A program made the translations under genes and the position numbers. The notes below the pieces were generated by a model. It had not been told where the DNA came from. It saw only the letters and a list, made by a program, of their open reading frames with translations, and searched no databases. DNA of 6,873 bases from Betaproteobacteria bacterium. GTDB lineage: Bacteria; Pseudomonadota; Gammaproteobacteria; Burkholderiales; Casimicrobiaceae. Each line of letters starts with the position of its first letter. Position 1 is the first letter of the stretch. Where the stretch lies: contig JANXZT010000453.1 in assembly GCA_025355395.1 (NCBI GenBank), positions 1 to 6,873 of the forward strand, in the 5' to 3' direction. Positions 1-5,834 of the stretch are shown one piece after another.

Positions 1-567
1 GCCGCGGTGGTGGCTGGCAACCAGACCCTGTATCGCGTCGCCCCGCAGGGTACCGGCTTCATCGCGGTCGGTGCTGTCGGCACCATTCTTACGAGCCCGG
101 ACGGCATCGCGTGGACTGCACGAGCCTCCGGCACGACGGCGACTCTGCGCGGTGTCAGTGTGGGCAACGCGATCTATGTGGCCGTGGGTGACAACGGCAC
201 CATCATCAGCAGCATCGACTTGGTAACGTGGACCGCGCGCGCTGCGGGCACGAGCGCTACGCTGCGAGGCGTGGCCTACGGACTGGGGCGCTTCGTTGCC
301 GTAGGTGACCAGGGTGTCATCACCACCAGCGTGGACGCGCTCACATGGGTGGTGAGTGCGGTTCCGACCACCGACACGCTCAATGCGGTCGCCGCGGGCT
401 CGCAATTTGTCGCGGTCGGTGTCAACGGCCGCATTCTCACCAGTACCGACGGCCTCACGTGGCAGGTGGCCACCTCGGGCACGGCAGGGACGATCTTCGG
501 GCTCACGGCGACCGGTGTCAGTTTCCTGGCCGTGGGCGCCGCGGGTCTTAATCTATTCAGCCTTTGA
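1..567 (+). CDS. C-terminal part of a WD40/YVTN/BNR-like (beta-propeller) repeat protein, 5' end outside window
   Basis: The reading frame is open from base 1 and ends at TGA 565-567. GTG codons at 7 and 10 are not preceded by a ribosome site, and the repeat pattern is already running, so the gene almost certainly begins upstream. The visible 188 residues contain a degenerate repeat with core AVG-x2-G-x-I-x-TS-x-D-x2-TW followed by a (S/A)GT-x2-TL-x-GV-like linker. The Trp codons at 112, 229, 346 and 460 give periods of 39, 39 and 38 residues. The AVG motif recurs five times, and the last copy stops after its first strand, as expected if N-terminal strands complete the last propeller blade. 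Such repeats resemble the BNR/Ycf48-like sialidase-type propellers, usually secreted or envelope-associated. No catalytic residues are visible and I cannot assign a function. It is not obviously connected to the transport operon downstream. Confidence 0.75.
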   Translation, partial: AAVVAGNQTLYRVAPQGTGFIAVGAVGTILTSPDGIAWTARASGTTATLRGVSVGNAIYVAVGDNGTIISSIDLVTWTARAAGTSATLRGVAYGLGRFVAVGDQGVITTSVDALTWVVSAVPTTDTLNAVAAGSQFVAVGVNGRILTSTDGLTWQVATSGTAGTIFGLTATGVSFLAVGAAGLNLFSL

Positions 568-627
568 TCCTACGCGCAGCCGGGGGGTGAGCCGCGCGTG
601 GTGGGAGCCACATCTGCGGCGTGCGGG

Positions 628-646
628 TGCCGATGCGTGATCGGCA
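628..646. terminator. Possible bidirectional terminator hairpin between convergent genes
   Basis: A perfect 7-bp stem (TGCCGAT / ATCGGCA) with a 5-nt loop lies between the stop of the propeller gene (567, plus) and the stop of the small minus-strand gene (662). That position suits a shared terminator. Neither side has a run of T, so it is not a canonical intrinsic terminator. A weaker stem (572-577 with 594-599) lies nearer the first stop. Confidence 0.3.
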
Positions 647-661
647 TTGGCGCATGTCCAC

Positions 662-814
662 TCACACCGTGGGATTGGGTTTTTTCTCCGGCTCGCGAAT
701 GGGCTCATGCGGTGTTGCCGGCTCCTCCAGCGGATTGGGAATCGGATCTTCCGCGGGGTCCGATTCGGGTGCGTCGATCGGATCGAGCAGAGGGTTGCGT
801 TGCAGGTAATGCAT
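662..814 (-). CDS. Small proline- and acid-rich hypothetical protein, 50 aa
   Basis: The minus strand reads a 50-residue protein beginning MHYLQRNPLL and ending KKPNPTV, with stop TGA at 664-662. The ATG at 814-812 is chosen because GGAGG lies 5 nt upstream of it. The open frame continues upstream to 1063, but that stretch has no comparable ribosome site and reads like random translation. After about ten residues the protein is built from short units, with Pro every two to five residues alternating with Asp or Glu (DP, APE, DPAEDP, NPLEEP, HEP, REPEKKP). There is no signal peptide, membrane segment or cysteine. The composition suggests an extended, disordered, acidic peptide. Small Pro/Asp-rich hypothetical proteins of this style occur in proteobacteria, but I know of no function. 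It converges on the propeller gene and is divergent from the transport operon. Confidence 0.6.
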   Translation of the reverse strand: MHYLQRNPLLDPIDAPESDPAEDPIPNPLEEPATPHEPIREPEKKPNPTV

Positions 815-819
815 GATGA

Positions 820-824
820 CCTCC
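820..824 (-). promoter_or_regulatory. Shine-Dalgarno site that fixes the start of the 50-aa gene
   Basis: Reading the minus strand, GGAGG is followed by TCATC and then ATG, a 5-nt spacer. This near-consensus site is the main argument that the small protein is real and starts at 814 rather than further upstream. Confidence 0.6.
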
Positions 825-1221
825 GACAGCGGCACTTGGACAGCTCCAGTGTGCGACGGCTGCGCGCGCCGAGCAATACCCGCTATCGCGTCGCCGCAAA
901 CTGGTGGGATAGCAGGAATAAGCCTTGCCCAACCTTTCGACCACGCTGCTTCGCGCGGTGCCGACGAAAACACCGTGTGTCGCCGTTGGCGCCAATAGCC
1001 GTCAACTCGACAGCGTGAGACAAAGTGGGTATTGTTTTCCTCCAAGCGTCCCATGGTATGCATGACTGCGTGCGGATCACATTGTTCGTCGCGTCGTCCA
1101 CACTCAACGTGGCCGAAGAAGCGTTGGCCGTACGGCAGCAGCCGGCCACTGCCGGCGAGCGCGCCGCGTAAGCGAGAAGAGTCAACACGTTGCTAATCGC
1201 AGCCGCACCGCGTGACTAACC
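825..1221. other. Stretch of about 400 bp with no supported gene
   Basis: Open frames exist on both strands here, but none has a convincing ribosome site, codon pattern or recognisable protein. Two short symmetric sequences are visible. One is a 10-bp palindrome GCCGTACGGC (1127-1136). The other is a 6-bp stem GCCGGC with a CACT loop (1141-1156). Neither has a T-run. Promoters for the minus-strand small gene, and possibly for the plus-strand operon, should lie in or near this stretch, but I see no box pair good enough to call. Confidence 0.5.
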
Positions 1222-1313
1222 GTCATCCCCGCGAACGCCGAGATCCATATTGACCTTGGAAGAGAGCCCATTTTGAAGCTGAGAAAATGGATTCCCGCGT
1301 TCGCGGGAATGAC
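1222..1313. repeat. 92-bp REP/MITE-like interspersed element with long terminal inverted repeats
   Basis: The left arm (1222-1251) and the reverse complement of the right arm (1284-1313) match at 25 of 30 positions, around a 32-nt centre. Both outer ends read GTCAT followed by (T/C)CCCGCGAACGC. The right arm is itself a perfect palindrome. The left arm has lost its own symmetry through changes in its inner half (CGCCGAGATCC, where CGCGGG(A/G)ATCC would be expected). Elements with GTCATTCCCGCGAACGCGGGAATCC cores are common interspersed non-coding repeats in proteobacterial genomes. A spurious minus-strand frame across it reads VIPANAGIH and AFAGMT, familiar artefact peptides from this family. 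It sits 90 bp upstream of the operon's first gene. Confidence 0.8.
1291..1310. repeat. 20-bp palindrome fitting ATTCCC-N8-GGGAAT (dRS3-like)
   Basis: The right arm of the element holds ATTCCCGCG, two central bases and CGCGGGAAT: a perfect 9-bp stem. It fits the ATTCCC-N8-GGGAAT pattern of the neisserial dRS3 repeat. The pattern match does not prove common origin, because similar palindromes occur in many proteobacteria. Confidence 0.65.
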
Positions 1314-1357
1314 AAGTGAGCGCAAATCAACGCCACGCCGCGGAGACCAGATCAAAC

Positions 1358-1386
1358 GCGGATCGTCGTCTGTTCGGACGACCCGC
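1358..1386 (+). promoter_or_regulatory. Leader hairpin or operator-like inverted repeat ahead of the operon
   Basis: GCGGATCGTC (1358-1367) pairs with GACGACCCGC (1377-1386) over 10 positions with one A-C mismatch and a 9-nt loop. An alternative 6-bp pairing GTCGTC/GACGAC (1365-1370 with 1377-1382) is also possible. It ends 7 nt before the GGAGG ribosome site (1394-1398). It could be a leader structure near the translation start or a regulator binding site. The role is inferred from position only. Confidence 0.3.
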
Positions 1387-1403
1387 AATTCCTGGAGGAG
1401 TAC

Positions 1404-2366
1404 ATGAAAAGATTCTCATGGGTGGGAGTCGGGCTGCTCGCGCTGGGGGCAATGGCGCTCGCGCCCGTTGCCGGCGCGCAGGACACCTTGAAGCTCGCGG
1501 TGGGGCAGCGCGGCAACTGGGATACTTCGGTGTCCGAGGTCGGGCAGCGGATGGGGATTTTCAAGAAGCAGGGCCTGACGCTCGAGATCCTGTACACGCA
1601 AGGAGGAGGAGAGACCCAGCAGGCGGTGATTTCCGGGAGCGTTGATGTCGGCGTCGCGGTCGGCATCATGGGCGCGCTTTCCGCCTATTCCAAAGGTGCC
1701 CCGGTACGCGTCATCGGTGCGGAAACAACGGGTGCGAGGGATCTGTACTGGTATGCCAAGTCGGAGTCGCCGATCAAGTCGTTGAAGGACACCGAGGGCA
1801 AGTCGATCGCTTACTCGACCAACGGCTCGTCCACCCACGGCATCGTCACTGCGTTCATGAAGCAATACAACCTCAAGGCCAAGCCGGTGGGTACCGGAGG
1901 ACCGGCACCGACGCTGACCCAGGTGATGTCGGGGCAAATCGATGTCGGCTGGTCCGCGCCCCCGTTCGGGCTCGATCAGCTGGACTCGGGACAGATTCGA
2001 ATCGTCGCGACCGGCAATGACGCAGTGGCATTCAAGGGCCAGACGGTACGCCTGCTCATCACCAATACCCAGACCCTGCAGTCGCGCAAGCCCGTGCTCG
2101 ACCGCTTCATGAAGGCGTATCGCGAAACGATCGATCAGATGTACAACGATCCCGCGGCGCTCAAGCTGTACGCCGATTTCGTCGGCATCACCGAGGCCAA
2201 GGCAAAGCGCACGCGCGATGATTTTTTCCCGCGCGAAGCCATCGACCCCGATCGCGTGATCGGGCTCGATACCATCGTGCAGGACGCAGTGGCGCTCAAG
2301 TTCACGGCCACACCCTTGACCAAGGAACAGCTGACCGAGCTGATCCAGATTCCTCCGCGTCAATAG
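1404..2366 (+). CDS. ABC transporter periplasmic substrate-binding protein, SsuA/TauA/NMT1 type
   Basis: This 320-residue protein starts at an ATG with GGAGG 5 nt upstream (1394-1398). Residues 1-25 form a Sec signal peptide: MKR, a hydrophobic core (about 6-20), then VAGA with likely cleavage before Gln26. There is no lipobox Cys, so the mature protein of about 295 residues should be soluble in the periplasm. The mature part has the NMT1/SsuA-like layout: strand LKLAVGQ, a GIFKKQGLTLEI segment typical of sulfonate/nitrate/taurine/pyrimidine-precursor binders, GSVDVGVAVG, and after the hinge GKSIAYSTNGSSTHGIV and SGQIDVGWSAPP. It delivers a small ligand to the permeases encoded downstream. 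The ligand cannot be inferred from the family, which binds sulfonates, nitrate, thiamine precursors, aromatic acids and others. It is the first gene of the operon, separated from the next start by 36 nt that hold a hairpin. Confidence 0.9.
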   Translation: MKRFSWVGVGLLALGAMALAPVAGAQDTLKLAVGQRGNWDTSVSEVGQRMGIFKKQGLTLEILYTQGGGETQQAVISGSVDVGVAVGIMGALSAYSKGAPVRVIGAETTGARDLYWYAKSESPIKSLKDTEGKSIAYSTNGSSTHGIVTAFMKQYNLKAKPVGTGGPAPTLTQVMSGQIDVGWSAPPFGLDQLDSGQIRIVATGNDAVAFKGQTVRLLITNTQTLQSRKPVLDRFMKAYRETIDQMYNDPAALKLYADFVGITEAKAKRTRDDFFPREAIDPDRVIGLDTIVQDAVALKFTATPLTKEQLTELIQIPPRQ

Positions 2367-2388
2367 CGGGGGTCGGTCGGACTCCCGC
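2366..2388 (+). promoter_or_regulatory. Intercistronic GC-rich hairpin after the binding-protein gene
   Basis: GCGGGGGTC pairs with GACTCCCGC around the loop GGTCG: nine pairs including one G-T wobble. It begins on the last base of the stop codon and has no following T-run. Hairpins at this position in binding-protein operons (the malE-malF type) can protect the upstream message from 3' exonucleases or attenuate read-through, giving more binding protein than transporter. That role is inferred here. Confidence 0.5.
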
Positions 2389-2402
2389 GGGCGTTGCTTG
2401 CA

Positions 2403-4199
2403 ATGGCCAACGGTCACCCTGGTATTACGCCTGAAACGCCGCAAGACGTCGGCAGCGGACCGCCACGCTACGGCAGCGATGTGGTGGCCGCGACGCTGCG
2501 CGAGCTCGCAATCCCGTTCATCGCGCTCAATCCCGGCGCAAGCTACCGCGGCCTGCACGACAGCCTTGTCAATTTTCTGGGCAACGAAGCGCCGCAGATG
2601 CTGCTCTGCCTGCACGAGGAACATGCGGTGGCGATTGCGCACGGATACGCCAAAGTCACCGGGCGACCGATGGCCGTGGCCGTGCATTCGAACGTCGGTC
2701 TCTTTCATGCCACCATGGCGATCTTCAATGCTTGGTGCGACCGCATGCCCGTGGTCGTGATCGGCGCCACCGGACCGGTCGATGCGGCCAAGCGGCGGCC
2801 ATGGATCGACTGGATCCATACCGCACGCGATCAGGGTGCGATCGTGCGCGCCTATGTCAAGTGGGACGATCAGCCGGCCTCGCCCCAGGCGGCACGCGAG
2901 GCGCTGGTACGCGCCGCGTGGCTCGCGCAGACCCCTCCCTGCGCTCCGGTGTACATCAATCTCGATGCCGAAATGCAGGAAGCCCCGCTCGCAGCACCCT
3001 TGCCGCCGTTCGATGTCGCACGCCACCGCCCCGACGCGCCGGTGATGCCGGCGCCAGATCGCATCGAGGCGGCCGCCTTGTTGCTGCGCACCGCCCGGCG
3101 ACCGGTAATCTTGATGGGGCGGGTGTCGCGCGATCCAGCGGCCTGGGCCGCACGGGTACGTCTCGCCGAAGCGCTCGGGGCGCGGGTGCTGACCGATTTG
3201 AAGGTGGGCGCGGCCTTTCCCACCGATCACCCGCTGCACGCCGCGGCGCCCAGTGTGCTTATGAGCGCCGATGGCGCCGCAGTGGTCAATGACGCCGATG
3301 TCGTGCTGAGCCTTGATTGGGTCGACTTGGCCGGCATGCTCCAGATCGCGTTCGCAGGGGAGGTTCGCGCCCGAATCATTCAGGTCTCGCTCGACCACAC
3401 CCTGCATAATGGCTGGAGCATGGATCATCAGGGCCTGCCGCCGGTCGATGTCTTTCTTGCAGCGGAACCTGACGCCGTGGTGACACCGCTGCTCGATGCG
3501 ATCGGCAAGCGCGTCGCGGCGAAAGTATCTTTCCACAGCGCAACGTCGCGGGCAACGACACCCGCTGCAGCGGATCGACCGCTCGATACCGACGCGCTGG
3601 CGCACGCGCTGCGCGATGCCGTGGCCACGCGTGCGGTATCGCTCGTCCATCTGCCGCTGTCCTGGAACGGCGCTGCATGGCCATTTCACCATCCACTGGA
3701 TTACCTGGGCTCCGACGGCGGCGGTGGCATCGGTGCGGGGCCGGGCATCGCGGTGGGCGCGGCGCTTGCGCTTCGCGGATCGGGACGGCTGCCGATCGCG
3801 GTGTGCGGCGATGGTGATTTCCTGATGGGTGTCACGGCACTCTGGACGGCGGCGCACTATCGCATTGCGTTGCTGGTGGTGGTGGCCAACAACCAATCCT
3901 TTTTCAATGACGAGATGCACCAGGAGCGCGTGGCGCGGATGCGCGAGCGCCCGGTAGCCAACAAGTGGATCGGACAGCGCATGACCGACCCCGTCATCGA
4001 CCTCGCCGCGATGGGCGATGCACAGGGCGCATTGGGGATCGGACCGGTGGAGCGAACCGTCGATCTTGCCCACGCTTTCCAGCGCGCCATTGCGGCGGTA
4101 GACGCTGGCCGGGTCGCCGTCGTCGATGTGCGGGTGCAGCCGGGATACACCCCGGCAATGAGCGCGGCGATGGCGCGCGGTAAGGCGGGCCATGGCTAG
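2403..4199 (+). CDS. Thiamine pyrophosphate-dependent enzyme, benzoylformate decarboxylase/acetolactate synthase-like
   Basis: ATG 2403 gives 598 residues. An in-frame TTG at 2394 would add three, but it lies only 5 nt after the hairpin. Neither start has a clear ribosome site, so translation may be coupled or weak. The N-terminal Pyr domain (about 22-195) has NPGASYRGL (43-51), the catalytic-Glu motif HEEHAVAIAHGYAK with Glu72, and VHS with His95. A central domain follows (about 210-375). The C-terminal PP domain has the cofactor motif GDG (469-471) to NN (496-497), which binds TPP and Mg2+. The ALWTAAHY segment and the VHS histidine recall benzoylformate decarboxylase, which is shorter (about 528). 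The likely reaction is non-oxidative decarboxylation of a 2-oxo acid, or a carboligation, in the cytoplasm. The exact substrate is unknown. The gene overlaps the ATPase by 8 nt, and an aldehyde dehydrogenase ends the visible operon. FAD dependence cannot be judged. Confidence 0.88.
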   Translation: MANGHPGITPETPQDVGSGPPRYGSDVVAATLRELAIPFIALNPGASYRGLHDSLVNFLGNEAPQMLLCLHEEHAVAIAHGYAKVTGRPMAVAVHSNVGLFHATMAIFNAWCDRMPVVVIGATGPVDAAKRRPWIDWIHTARDQGAIVRAYVKWDDQPASPQAAREALVRAAWLAQTPPCAPVYINLDAEMQEAPLAAPLPPFDVARHRPDAPVMPAPDRIEAAALLLRTARRPVILMGRVSRDPAAWAARVRLAEALGARVLTDLKVGAAFPTDHPLHAAAPSVLMSADGAAVVNDADVVLSLDWVDLAGMLQIAFAGEVRARIIQVSLDHTLHNGWSMDHQGLPPVDVFLAAEPDAVVTPLLDAIGKRVAAKVSFHSATSRATTPAAADRPLDTDALAHALRDAVATRAVSLVHLPLSWNGAAWPFHHPLDYLGSDGGGGIGAGPGIAVGAALALRGSGRLPIAVCGDGDFLMGVTALWTAAHYRIALLVVVANNQSFFNDEMHQERVARMRERPVANKWIGQRMTDPVIDLAAMGDAQGALGIGPVERTVDLAHAFQRAIAAVDAGRVAVVDVRVQPGYTPAMSAAMARGKAGHG

Positions 4200-5070
4200 C
4201 TCCACTGTCCCGCGCACCACCGTCGTGCGTTCTTCGGCGCAGCCTGGCGGTCGAGAAGAGCACGCGCTCGAAGTCGAAAATATCGTCAAGCGATTCGAGA
4301 CCGCGGAAGGCACGGTCACGGCGGTCGATGGATTTTCGTTGAGTGTCGCCCCCGGCGAATTTCTTTCGGTGATCGGCCCCTCGGGATGCGGTAAGTCGAC
4401 GTTGTTCAACATCATCGGCGGGTTGATGGGCGGCTACGAAGGCCGCGTGACGGTGAGCGGCGAAACGATTTCCGGCACGCATCCGGCGATCGGGATGGTG
4501 TTCCAGGAAGAGTCGACTTTTCCCTGGCGCACGGTCATCGAGAACGTGGCCTTCCCGCTCGAGATCATCGGCATGGATAAGCGCGCGCGTCAGATGCGCG
4601 CCCGCCATTTCATCGCCATGGTGGGGCTGGACGGATTCGAGCTCCGATTTCCGAGCGAGCTCTCCGGCGGCATGCGCCAACGCGTATCCATCGCGCGCAC
4701 CCTTGCCTCCGAGCCCCGCATCCTGCTCATGGACGAACCCTTTGCGGCGCTCGATGAGCAGACCCGGCTGCTGTTGGGCGACAAGGTGCTGCAGATCCAG
4801 CAGGACCTGCGCCAGACCACGCTTCTCATTACCCACAACATCACCGAAGCAGTGCAACTCTCGGACCGGGTGCTGGTGATGACCTACCGGCCGGGGCGGC
4901 TCAAGCGGGTGGTGAAAATCGACCTTCCGCATCCCCGCGATTCGGAGGTGATCAGCAGCGACGCCTTCGGGCGCTATGTTGCCGAGATCTGGCATGACCT
5001 GCGCGTAGAGGCGAGCCTCGGGATGCACGAGGACGAGTCGCGGGCGCGAAACGAGAAGAGCAAGCGGTGA
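4192..5070 (+). CDS. ABC transporter ATP-binding protein, SsuB/TauB type
   Basis: This 292-residue cytoplasmic ATPase powers the importer. All nucleotide-binding motifs are intact: Walker A GPSGCGKST (62-70), Q-loop Gln105 in MVFQEESTFPWRTV, signature LSGGMRQR (157-164), Walker B ILLMDEP (177-183), D-loop ALD (186-188) and switch His215 in LLITHN. The TFPWRTVIENV stretch after the Q-loop is typical of the nitrate/sulfonate/taurine import group. Residues 1-25 are a low-complexity extension before the ATPase fold. The charged C-terminal tail ends in a Lys/Arg-rich run. The ATG lies inside the end of the TPP gene (ATGGCTAG, 8-nt overlap) and the stop overlaps the next start as GTGA, both consistent with coupled translation. 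With two single-permease genes downstream, a homodimer of this protein would complete the importer. Confidence 0.93.
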   Translation: MASSTVPRTTVVRSSAQPGGREEHALEVENIVKRFETAEGTVTAVDGFSLSVAPGEFLSVIGPSGCGKSTLFNIIGGLMGGYEGRVTVSGETISGTHPAIGMVFQEESTFPWRTVIENVAFPLEIIGMDKRARQMRARHFIAMVGLDGFELRFPSELSGGMRQRVSIARTLASEPRILLMDEPFAALDEQTRLLLGDKVLQIQQDLRQTTLLITHNITEAVQLSDRVLVMTYRPGRLKRVVKIDLPHPRDSEVISSDAFGRYVAEIWHDLRVEASLGMHEDESRARNEKSKR

Positions 5071-5834
5071 GACGCGCTTTTGCCGATACGCGTTTCGGGC
5101 CGCCCGCGGTCGGCGTGGCGAGCCTTCTCCTCGCACTTGCGCTGCTGGAAGCGCTGATTGCGGCGGGCGTGATCAACGGCTTCATCGTGCCGCGGCCGTC
5201 GCAGATCATCGCCGCGATCCCGCGGATCATCGTGGAGGAAGATGTCCTTGATCGGTTTCTCCAAACAGCACTGGAAGCGTTGTGGGCAAGCCTGTTGCTG
5301 ACCGTCGTGGGCATTGGCCTTGGCATGCTGCTGTTCCGGTTCCGGTTGCTTCGCCTGGCGACCGAGACGTGGGTCGCGGCGCTTGCTTCCGCGCCGGTGG
5401 TGCTCATGTATCCGCTGTTTCTGGTAATTTTCGGACGCAGCGCCACGACCATCGTGATGATCGGATTTGCGGCGGGTCTTAGCCCCGTCATCCTCAAGAC
5501 CGTGGAAGGGTTCGCCGGCACCCGCAAGGTATTGCTCGATGTAGGGCGAAGCTTTCGCCTCACCAACACCCAGCTTTTCCACAAGATCCTGCTGCCTGCG
5601 GCGCTGCCGACCATCTTCGTCGGTCTGCGGCTTGGGCTCATCTTTGCGATGATCAATATCGTCGGGGTCGAGTTTCTGATCAATTTCGGAGGCTTGGGCC
5701 AGCTCATCAACGAGCTCGCCGAGCGTTACGATCTTCCCGGCACCTATGGAGCGATCTTCTTCGTTGTCCTGGTGAGTGTCGTGTTCTTTTTCTGCGCCGA
5801 AAGGATCGAGCGATGGCTGCGGCCGGGAATGTAG
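5067..5834 (+). CDS. ABC transporter permease, BPD_transp_1 family (first permease)
   Basis: This 255-residue inner-membrane protein starts at GTG, overlapping the ATPase stop by 4 nt. It has about six hydrophobic segments: 13-36, 70-90, 102-122, 127-143, 185-205 and 228-244. Between the fourth and fifth lies the cytoplasmic EAA coupling loop (about 147-181), ending KILLPAALP. That loop reads DVGRSFR where the family consensus is EAA-x3-G, so Arg164 occupies the position of the usually conserved glycine. VPRPSQII (41-48) near the N-terminus is typical of SsuC/TauC-like permeases. The protein forms half of the translocation channel, probably as a heterodimer with the next gene product. The ribosome site is weak, which fits translational coupling. 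The substrate is unknown. Confidence 0.9.
   Translation: MRRAFADTRFGPPAVGVASLLLALALLEALIAAGVINGFIVPRPSQIIAAIPRIIVEEDVLDRFLQTALEALWASLLLTVVGIGLGMLLFRFRLLRLATETWVAALASAPVVLMYPLFLVIFGRSATTIVMIGFAAGLSPVILKTVEGFAGTRKVLLDVGRSFRLTNTQLFHKILLPAALPTIFVGLRLGLIFAMINIVGVEFLINFGGLGQLINELAERYDLPGTYGAIFFVVLVSVVFFFCAERIERWLRPGM

Noticed and set aside
679..686. T-rich run that could look like a terminator tail
   Set aside because: It encodes the Glu-Lys-Lys-Pro stretch of the minus-strand small protein and has no adjacent stem.
662..1063. The full 133-codon minus-strand frame containing the 50-aa protein
   Set aside because: Only the last 50 codons have coherent composition, and the GGAGG site sits directly before the internal ATG at 814. 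The upstream part reads like non-coding sequence.
1058..1171. Plus-strand 37-codon ORF beginning MHDCVRITLFVASS, faintly reminiscent of the KaiB-like LYVAG start
   Set aside because: It has no ribosome site, is too short for a thioredoxin-like fold, and the similarity covers only a few residues. Probably chance.
883..1188. Minus-strand 101-codon frame
   Set aside because: No ribosome site, no recognisable motif, and it overlaps another equally weak frame. Treated as non-coding.
1250..1278. TTGACC as a possible -35 box inside the repeat
   Set aside because: At 16-19 nt spacing there is no acceptable -10 box, so no promoter is called.
1182..1388. Minus-strand 68-codon frame containing VIPANAGIH and AFAGMT
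   Set aside because: These peptides are typical mistranslations of the interspersed GTCAT(T/C)CCCGCG repeat. The frame lies mostly on the element at 1222-1313.
1416..4415. A 999-codon open frame on the minus strand across three genes
   Set aside because: Its codons are exactly in register with the sense codons of the binding-protein and TPP genes (both in the same frame). Antisense stops would need sense TTA, CTA or TCA, which are rare in high-GC genes. It ends precisely at a sense TCA serine codon at 1416. The predicted protein is rich in Arg/His/Gly and has no recognisable domain.
3994..5136. A 380-codon minus-strand open frame opposite the ATPase gene
   Set aside because: Same codon-register artefact. 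The plus strand has all ABC ATPase motifs, while the antisense product shows none.
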